5,963 bases of DNA from Planctomycetes bacterium GWF2_50_10 (lineage in GTDB: Bacteria; Planctomycetota; Phycisphaerae; Sedimentisphaerales; GWF2-50-10), in assembly GCA_001824635.1 (NCBI GenBank), contig MHYB01000038.1, positions 1 to 5,963 on the forward strand, written 5' to 3'. This document shows positions 1 to 4,829 of this stretch, piece after piece. The notes beneath the pieces are model-generated. The model searched no databases and had not been told where the DNA came from. It was given only the letters and a program-made list of their open reading frames with translations. Each line of letters begins with the position of its first letter. Position 1 is the stretch's first letter. The position numbers and the translations under genes are program-made.

Positions 1-1016
1 TGAAGCAGCAACTTGTAACGTTATTACTTGGCGAAGCTCAAAAACCAATCAGCGGCGAGCTTTTCAAAGCCCCGCCGACAAAGAGCGCCCCTGCCTATTC
101 CGAATTATCCATACCGCGCCAGGTCGTTATAGGCCAGGAACTCGCGGATATCAACGGCCGGGTCGTCCCCTTTATTTTAAAGAGTTACCAGCCCGATGTC
201 CTGCTCATTCAGTGCACAATTGATGTGGAAAATATCTTTCATAAAGAAATATTTACGCTTGAAGAGCAAATTTTCGCCCACGCCAACCGGATACTCGAAG
301 AGCATGGCGGTTCCAGTGGGTTCACCGAAACTTACTCGATATTTGTGGTCAGCGGCTACGATACCGACCCGGAACAGTTTTTGTCCCACGGCGCGATCAT
401 CGCCTCCCTGCTCAAATCCGAACGCCTCGAACTTGATCCCAATGAAATAAAGTACACTCTCGATGCCTCTTTAAAATACGCCAAAAACGACCTGAGCATA
501 ATCGACTGGGATGGCGCGTTTCTTTTTGACCCAATCGGCGACGTGGATGAAGAGATCGAAATACTAACATTAGCAAACCTGCAACTGCTCAGGCACAGGA
601 TACTCGACAGGACGCTCGACCAGCGGCTTGCCAGGATAGCTTCGATGATACCAACGCGGCGAAAACTCTTCACCTCCCGCGAACTGGACGAAGACCTCCG
701 AAAAGTCATAAAGGTCAGAATGACATCGATAGCCGAACTCCAGCGGCTCGACCGCGAAATCAAAATGATCGGAGATTGGTACTCCGCCCGTTTCTATAAT
801 CTGGCCGGTACAAAATTTCGAATTGAGGACTGGCGAAAGAGCATCAACACAAAGCTGGATTCTCTTGAAGACGCCTATTCCGTCGTCGTCGAAAATTTCA
901 CCGTCTCAGGCAAACACCGCGCCGAATGGGCACAGATAATCGTATTCTTTTTCCTGCAGATCGGCTGGCTGACGCTGATCATCCTGGAATTCCTCCAATT
1001 CATGCGGCACAAATAG
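1..1016 (+). CDS. Conserved protein of unknown function with C-terminal membrane anchor, distantly RMND1/DUF155-like (5' end outside window)
   Basis: The reading frame is open from the left edge to the TAG at 1014-1016, giving 337 visible residues from base 3. A GTG at 225 would give a 263-residue protein. However, the 74 codons before it are uninterrupted and read like protein, so the true start lies at or before the edge. Visible motifs are IDWDGAFLFDP (about 167-177), then LANLQLLRHRILDR (190-203), a charged helical stretch, and EDWRKSINTKLDSLEDAY (275-292). A hydrophobic segment at about 310-333 is followed by RHK, so the protein is probably anchored by its tail with the bulk in the cytoplasm. 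The order (alpha/beta part, long helices, a 'kL..led.y' helix, terminal membrane helix) resembles the RMND1/Sif2/DUF155 (COG1723) proteins. Similarity is loose and I do not assert membership. No function can be assigned. It converges on the histidine kinase gene. Confidence 0.8.
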   Translation, partial: KQQLVTLLLGEAQKPISGELFKAPPTKSAPAYSELSIPRQVVIGQELADINGRVVPFILKSYQPDVLLIQCTIDVENIFHKEIFTLEEQIFAHANRILEEHGGSSGFTETYSIFVVSGYDTDPEQFLSHGAIIASLLKSERLELDPNEIKYTLDASLKYAKNDLSIIDWDGAFLFDPIGDVDEEIEILTLANLQLLRHRILDRTLDQRLARIASMIPTRRKLFTSRELDEDLRKVIKVRMTSIAELQRLDREIKMIGDWYSARFYNLAGTKFRIEDWRKSINTKLDSLEDAYSVVVENFTVSGKHRAEWAQIIVFFFLQIGWLTLIILEFLQFMRHK

Positions 1017-1032
1017 CCTTTGCCCAGAGGCT
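1015..1032. terminator. Short hairpin between convergent genes, possible weak terminator
   Basis: AGCCTTTGCCCAGAGGCT folds on the + strand into a 7-bp stem (one G-U pair) with a GCCC loop. It fills the 16-nt gap between the two convergent stop codons and overlaps the TAG of the + strand gene. No T-run follows on the + side, and only ATTTGT follows on the - side, where the G-U becomes a C-A mismatch. It may slow or end transcription for one or both genes, but it is not a canonical intrinsic terminator. Confidence 0.25.
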
Positions 1033-2571
1033 CTATACCGGCAGTTCAACAAAAAATCTGCTTCCCTTGCCAGGCTCGGAATCCAGGCACACCCTGCCGC
1101 CGTTTCGCTGCGCCATCCGCTTTACCATTGCAAGGCCGATCCCTTCGCCACCCGCCAGGCCTGTTTCTAACCTGAAAAAGAACTCGAATATCTTTTCCTG
1201 CTTATCTGACGGAATGCCGATCCCGTTATCTTCCACGCAGTAGGTCGCCTTGCCCTCCTTGACCTTGCCCGAAACTCTGATCTTGCCCGGCCGAGACGGA
1301 TCAAGGTACTTTATAGCGTTATCGATCAGGTTAGTGATAATCTGCGTTGCCTGTGTCTTATCAGCCGTGCACTGAGGCAGTTCTTCAATTTCAACTTCAA
1401 TATGCTTCTGCTTGATTTTAAATTCAAACCCCGAAATAACCTCCGCCACCAGCAAATTCGTGTCCAGCTTTTCGGCTTTAACAACTGCGATCCCCACCCG
1501 CGCAACCTGTATAAGGGACTCGATGAGCCTGCTCATAGACACAGTGCTCGTCTCGATAAAACCCAGTGATTCCGGCAAACTTTCTGTTACGATCGGATCT
1601 ATGATTTTCCTGGCTTTTTCATTAAGGCTCTCTTTTGCCAGCACGTCCCTTAAATCCCCGCAGTCCTTTTTGACCTCCTCAGCGAAGCCTTTAATATTCA
1701 CCAGCGGAGACCGTAAATCGTGCGACACTATGCCGATAATTGACTCAAGCTCTTTATTCTTGTTTTCAAGATCGTCTTTGAGCCTGGTGAGCTTTTGTTC
1801 AAACTGTTTGGATTCCGTAACATCAACAGCAATTCCAACGATCCCTGGCTTGCCCTTGTAAAAGATCCTCGCCGCGCAAAAATCCATCCATCGCTCTGTA
1901 CCCGATTTGGTGATCATTATGAACTGATATTTGGATGGCACTTCCAGGCCCATCTGCCTTTTCATAGCTCTCTCAAGCACCATCTGGCGATATTCAGGGT
2001 GGAGCATCTGGGCGAGATCTATTTTCAAAAGCTCCTCGCGTGTATATTCGCTCACCTCTTCGAGGTAAGGATTGACATAAACAAAATTCTTGCCCTGGAT
2101 AATGCCTATAACCGCATTGGCATTCTCCGCCAGCAGCCGGAACATCTCCTCGCTTTCGCGCAGGTTTTGCTCCCCGACTTTGCGCTGAGTTTCATCGAAC
2201 GCCGTACCTATCACTGCCGGCTCACCGAAATATGTTGCCCTCGCTGCCGAGAAATCAAGCCACAGTTCACCGCCGTCCTTCGCGACCATCTTGAATTCAT
2301 AATGCGACTCAACCTCCTCCCCGAGTTGCCGCCTCCGTGACCTGTCAAGGACCATCTCGCGAAAGTCTGGGTGAATAATCTCGCCGATTTCCATTGCCAA
2401 TAGTTCATCCATGCTATATTTGCTGATCATTACAAACAGAGGATTGGCATAGATTAGTCGTGTGCCCTGGACTATAACGATCAACAGGTTGGCGTTTTCG
2501 GCCAGATTGCGGAATTTTTCTTCGCTCTCCCTTAACTGCTGCTCCAGTTTTTGTTGACAGTCTGATGTCAT
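1033..2571 (-). CDS. PAS-PAS sensor histidine kinase, soluble, no receiver domain
   Basis: This 512-residue kinase should sense a signal through its PAS domains, autophosphorylate on histidine and pass the phosphate to a response regulator. Two similar PAS domains lie at about 14-131 and 138-254. A charged coiled-coil linker (about 254-279) leads to the dimerisation/phosphotransfer domain, with the H-box SHDLRSPL and phosphoacceptor H284. The ATPase domain has the N-box IITNLIDNAIKYL (N414, N418), G1 box EDNGIGIP (447-454), F-box FEFFFRL (462-468) and G2 box GGEGIGLAM (474-482), so all catalytic motifs are intact. No membrane segment or signal peptide is visible, so it should be cytoplasmic. 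It starts 9 nt after the stop of the outer-membrane protein gene, with only a weak ribosome site (GAAAGCAG), which suggests co-transcription and perhaps translational coupling. No response regulator lies in the window. PAS ligands cannot be read from the sequence. Confidence 0.95.
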   Translation of the reverse strand: MTSDCQQKLEQQLRESEEKFRNLAENANLLIVIVQGTRLIYANPLFVMISKYSMDELLAMEIGEIIHPDFREMVLDRSRRRQLGEEVESHYEFKMVAKDGGELWLDFSAARATYFGEPAVIGTAFDETQRKVGEQNLRESEEMFRLLAENANAVIGIIQGKNFVYVNPYLEEVSEYTREELLKIDLAQMLHPEYRQMVLERAMKRQMGLEVPSKYQFIMITKSGTERWMDFCAARIFYKGKPGIVGIAVDVTESKQFEQKLTRLKDDLENKNKELESIIGIVSHDLRSPLVNIKGFAEEVKKDCGDLRDVLAKESLNEKARKIIDPIVTESLPESLGFIETSTVSMSRLIESLIQVARVGIAVVKAEKLDTNLLVAEVISGFEFKIKQKHIEVEIEELPQCTADKTQATQIITNLIDNAIKYLDPSRPGKIRVSGKVKEGKATYCVEDNGIGIPSDKQEKIFEFFFRLETGLAGGEGIGLAMVKRMAQRNGGRVCLDSEPGKGSRFFVELPV

Positions 2572-2580
2572 ATTCTGCTT

Positions 2581-3381
2581 TCAGAAAGCCAAAGAGACAT
2601 TGGTTCCTATCAAATAGCTTGACGCTGTTGCGGCAAAACGCACATTCCATCCCAAAGAATCAGTGATCATCAACTGGCTTGATATATACCCACCGAAGTA
2701 ATCCTCTTCCTTAATGTGTATAGTGGTTTTTACCGTCTGGCCAAGTACTGGCGCACTTACCTTCGCATCGGCATCGATGAACCGAGCATACGGACCCGCC
2801 GAGAGTATCCACCCTTCGACAAATTCATACGCCGGCCCCGTCGAGAACTGGTAGTCAGTAAGATTAACTTTCATTTTGCCGTCACTTACGGGTATACCGT
2901 TGAAAACTCCGCTCCACGGGTCAAAACCTTCAAGCTCGCACCAAGTTATCACGCCTGAAATCGCCCAGGTAAACCTCTCTTTTTTGTAAATGACAGCTCT
3001 TACGCCGCCACCTGCTGTAAATCCCCAGTCGCTTGTACCCTGCTGGCTTGCCAGGCTGCCTTCGTTGGCATTCTCGTCGATATCCATCCGACTGCCGCCA
3101 AACCTGCCTAAAATGATGATATTATCGAACAATGCGTAAGACGGCACAAAAACAATTCTATCGAGCTGAACCTTCTTGATCTTGTCAGCTGGCAGCCGTA
3201 CACCCCCAAAAAACGACTCCTCTGTTTGAACATCATCCTCGGCAAAAATGTATTCGATACCTGTGCCGAAATGGCCTTTCTTTAAAGGTACAGTCCCAAC
3301 AGGCGCAGCCGCGGTACCCTCAATGGCATAGCCCCAGGTACAAGAAACTAAAACCGCCCAGATTATTATGACGTGTTTCAT
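2581..3381 (-). CDS. Exported protein, predicted outer-membrane beta-barrel
   Basis: From ATG 3381 the product has 266 residues. It begins MKHVIIIWAVLVSC, a short positive N-terminus and hydrophobic core typical of a signal peptide. Cleavage could be by signal peptidase I after GYA (about 19), or at the lipobox-like LVSC (C14). The rest is rich in short amphipathic, aromatic and glycine-containing stretches such as WGFTAGGGVRAVIY, FSTGPAYEF and WILSAGPYARF. It ends TNVSLAF, with terminal phenylalanine and alternating hydrophobics as in the outer-membrane insertion signal. I infer a barrel of roughly 8-10 strands. I do not recognise a specific family or substrate. A TTG two codons upstream (3387) is in frame, but GGGGG lies 6 nt before the ATG and directly abuts the TTG, so the ATG is preferred. 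It is the first gene of a probable operon with the histidine kinase and has its own promoter. Confidence 0.8.
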   Translation of the reverse strand: MKHVIIIWAVLVSCTWGYAIEGTAAAPVGTVPLKKGHFGTGIEYIFAEDDVQTEESFFGGVRLPADKIKKVQLDRIVFVPSYALFDNIIILGRFGGSRMDIDENANEGSLASQQGTSDWGFTAGGGVRAVIYKKERFTWAISGVITWCELEGFDPWSGVFNGIPVSDGKMKVNLTDYQFSTGPAYEFVEGWILSAGPYARFIDADAKVSAPVLGQTVKTTIHIKEEDYFGGYISSQLMITDSLGWNVRFAATASSYLIGTNVSLAF

Positions 3382-3387
3382 CTTCAA

Positions 3388-3392
3388 CCCCC
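3388..3392 (-). promoter_or_regulatory. Ribosome binding site deciding the start of the outer-membrane protein
   Basis: GGGGG on the - strand is separated by 6 nt (TTGAAG) from ATG 3381. It touches the alternative in-frame TTG at 3387 with no spacer, so it supports initiation at the ATG. Confidence 0.5.
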
Positions 3393-3413
3393 ATGAGCCT
3401 GATCTGATACCCG

Positions 3414-3442
3414 ATATTAGCGTGCGTTGTTATATCGTTCAA
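3414..3442 (-). promoter_or_regulatory. Sigma70-like promoter of the outer-membrane protein/kinase operon
   Basis: On the - strand, TTGAAC (3442-3437) and TAATAT (3419-3414) are separated by exactly 17 nt. Each matches 4 of 6 consensus bases. Transcription would begin near 3407, leaving a leader of about 25 nt before the ATG. The 95-nt gap to the upstream gene ycaC holds no convincing terminator. An inverted repeat CGATAT-N14-ATATCG (3412-3437) overlaps the two boxes. Confidence 0.5.
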
Positions 3443-3476
3443 GTATTTTTCGTTAGATTTGTCCTTTTCCGCGCTT

Positions 3477-4094
3477 TCACTTTCTAGCCACATAACTCGT
3501 CATCAAATTTCTATACGCCGGAATATGATCCGACAACAGTTTGCCCAATCCTTCAACGTCATTTCGCCAGTCGCGATGCAGTTCACATGCAACGCTGAAC
3601 CAGCTCATCATTTGAGCGCCAGCCGCAGCCATGCGGGCCCACGCCGCGTAACGCGTGACCTCGTTAAACGTCCCTGATGCGTCCGTTACCACAAATACTT
3701 CATACCCAGCCGCGATAGCCGATAGCGCGGGAAAGGCCACGCACACCTCCGTAACTATCCCCGCGATGATAAGCTGCTTGCGGCCGGTCTTTTTAATTGC
3801 CGCCGCAAAATCATCATTATCCCACGCATTTATCTGTCCCGGCCTGGCTATCAGCGGCGCGTCAGGCAGCATCTCTTTCAGCTCCGGCACAAGCGGCCCG
3901 TTTGGACCATTCTCGAAACTCGTACTCAAAATAACAGGAAGTTTGAAATATTTTGCAAGATCCGCAAGCGCCAGCACATTGTTCTTAAACTCCCCCGGCG
4001 AAAAATCCTGTACCAGTGACACCAGCCCCGACTGGTGATCCACCATCAGCACCGCCGCGGTATCCTTCGAAAGTCTTTTATATTCCCCTGCCAT
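3477..4094 (-). CDS. ycaC: YcaC-type cysteine hydrolase, isochorismatase superfamily
   Basis: This 205-residue protein is recognisable along its whole length as a close relative of E. coli YcaC (about 208 residues). Shared stretches include VDHQSGLVSLV, FKNNVLALADLAKYF, FENGPNGPLVPELK, RPGQINAWDN, VTEVCVAFPALSAI and ACELHRDWRND. Active-site residues of the superfamily are present: D19 (VDHQ) and nucleophile C118 (TEVCVAF). R84 stands where many isochorismatase-like hydrolases have lysine, which as I recall is also the case in YcaC. The family is cytoplasmic and E. coli YcaC is octameric, but its physiological substrate is not established, so a hydrolase of small amide or ester-type compounds is as far as the evidence goes. 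The frame continues upstream to 4172, but that extension crosses the promoter. ATG 4094 has AAAGGGGG with a 7-nt spacer and matches the family's N-terminus. It appears to be a single-gene unit between the nitroreductase and outer-membrane protein genes. Confidence 0.95.
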   Translation of the reverse strand: MAGEYKRLSKDTAAVLMVDHQSGLVSLVQDFSPGEFKNNVLALADLAKYFKLPVILSTSFENGPNGPLVPELKEMLPDAPLIARPGQINAWDNDDFAAAIKKTGRKQLIIAGIVTEVCVAFPALSAIAAGYEVFVVTDASGTFNEVTRYAAWARMAAAGAQMMSWFSVACELHRDWRNDVEGLGKLLSDHIPAYRNLMTSYVARK

Positions 4095-4100
4095 AGTGTT

Positions 4101-4108
4101 TCCCCCTT
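4101..4108 (-). promoter_or_regulatory. Ribosome binding site of ycaC
   Basis: AAAGGGGG on the - strand lies before ATG 4094, with AACACT/AAACACT as the 6-7 nt spacer. It is the strongest purine-rich site in the region and decides for 4094 over the longer frame start at 4172. Confidence 0.6.
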
Positions 4109-4122
4109 TCACTTGTAGCTGA

Positions 4123-4152
4123 ATTATACAGGTGTTTCTTGTTTTAAAACAA
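4123..4152 (-). promoter_or_regulatory. Sigma70-like promoter of ycaC
   Basis: The - strand has a perfect TATAAT (4128-4123) and a weak -35 TTGTTT (4152-4147) 18 nt upstream. The start point would be near 4116, giving a leader of about 22 nt with the ribosome site inside it. The poor -35 box lies wholly within a perfect palindrome, which suggests regulated expression. Confidence 0.6.
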
Positions 4153-4153
4153 G
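4138..4153. promoter_or_regulatory. Perfect 16-bp palindrome over the ycaC -35 region, candidate operator
   Basis: CTTGTTTTAAAACAAG reads the same on both strands, with no spacer and no mismatch. It covers the -35 hexamer and the upstream part of the -35/-10 spacer of the ycaC promoter, a classic place for a dimeric repressor. No regulator gene is adjacent within the window, and I cannot match it to a named regulator's box. Confidence 0.45.
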
Positions 4154-4216
4154 CCAAATCCCCGAGTACCAAAATACTTAACGAAGGCTACATAAAAGTG
4201 GTAATGAGCCGCTGAC

Positions 4217-4813
4217 CTAGTCCAGATACTTGACCGTCACTCCAAGAGGCCGCTTTGTCGGCCCTTTGCTTTGCCGCAATGCGTATCCGATCGGCACGAT
4301 GGCCATAAACTCCCCCTCAGGCTCGCCGAGCAGTTTTAGTACCTCATCCTTGATAAGCACCATTATCCCCAGCCATACCGAATCAAGCCCAACGCTTTTA
4401 GCCGCAAGGAGCAGGTTTTCCACTGCCGCAGCCGAACTCTGGATCTCCATCACGCGGAAGAAATCGGCTGCCATACTGCTGTCTATCGAAAACAATTCTG
4501 TCCCGTGCCTTATTAAGTCGCCTGTGTTAGCAACCGCAACAACCACAGGCGTCATTGTTATAGTCCGGCACGCCATGCGCAAAAGAACGCTGGCGGGCTT
4601 GGGAAAATCATAAGACCTGGCATAGATAAGATCGGCAAGCTGCTGCTTTTTTTCATGTCGTATAACTATGAACCGCCAGGACTGCTGGTTGTGCGCAGAA
4701 GGAGCCGTATTGGCAGCGTCGAGCAGTGTCGTTATAACTTCATCCGAAACAGGCTCTTCTCTGAACTCACGGATGCTGTGCCTGCTATGTATCGTTTTTA
4801 GCGTCTCGTTCAT
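4217..4813 (-). CDS. Nitroreductase-family FMN flavoprotein
   Basis: This 198-residue protein has the usual length and motif order of the nitroreductase fold, a cytoplasmic homodimer that binds FMN and takes electrons from NAD(P)H. RHSIREF (11-17) supplies the phosphate-binding arginines. PSAHNQQSWRFIVI (38-51) is the hallmark PS.hN.Q.W segment contacting the flavin. IQSSAAAVENLLLAAKSVGLDSVWLG (124-149) is the central helix and strand with the glycine motif. IVPIGYA (172-178) and KRPL (187-190) close the fold. Substrate cannot be deduced: nitroaromatic or quinone reduction and more specialised flavin reactions all occur in this family. The start ATG 4813 has AAGAG 9 nt upstream and lies 16 nt after the stop of the OstA-like gene, so the two are probably co-transcribed. 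The 122 nt between this gene and ycaC contain the ycaC promoter and no clear terminator. Confidence 0.93.
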   Translation of the reverse strand: MNETLKTIHSRHSIREFREEPVSDEVITTLLDAANTAPSAHNQQSWRFIVIRHEKKQQLADLIYARSYDFPKPASVLLRMACRTITMTPVVVAVANTGDLIRHGTELFSIDSSMAADFFRVMEIQSSAAAVENLLLAAKSVGLDSVWLGIMVLIKDEVLKLLGEPEGEFMAIVPIGYALRQSKGPTKRPLGVTVKYLD

Positions 4814-4829
4814 ATTGATATACTCTTGA

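Noticed and set aside
225..1016. GTG at 225 as the start of the left-edge gene
   Set aside because: The 74 preceding codons are open, contain plausible protein sequence (such as QPDVLLIQCTID) and flow into the conserved region. No purine-rich ribosome site precedes the GTG.
1795..2340. 181-codon + strand frame opposite the PAS domains
   Set aside because: It is antisense to a histidine kinase with intact motifs; the product is histidine/leucine rich with no domain features.
3382..3476. Intrinsic terminator after ycaC
   Set aside because: No stem followed by a T-run was found on the - strand in this gap.
4141..4175. AGTACCAAAATACT upstream of the ycaC promoter as a YodB/HxlR-type box
   Set aside because: Known YodB-type boxes read TACT-N6-AGTA. 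Here the half-sites are in the opposite order, and the symmetry is only 4 bp per arm.
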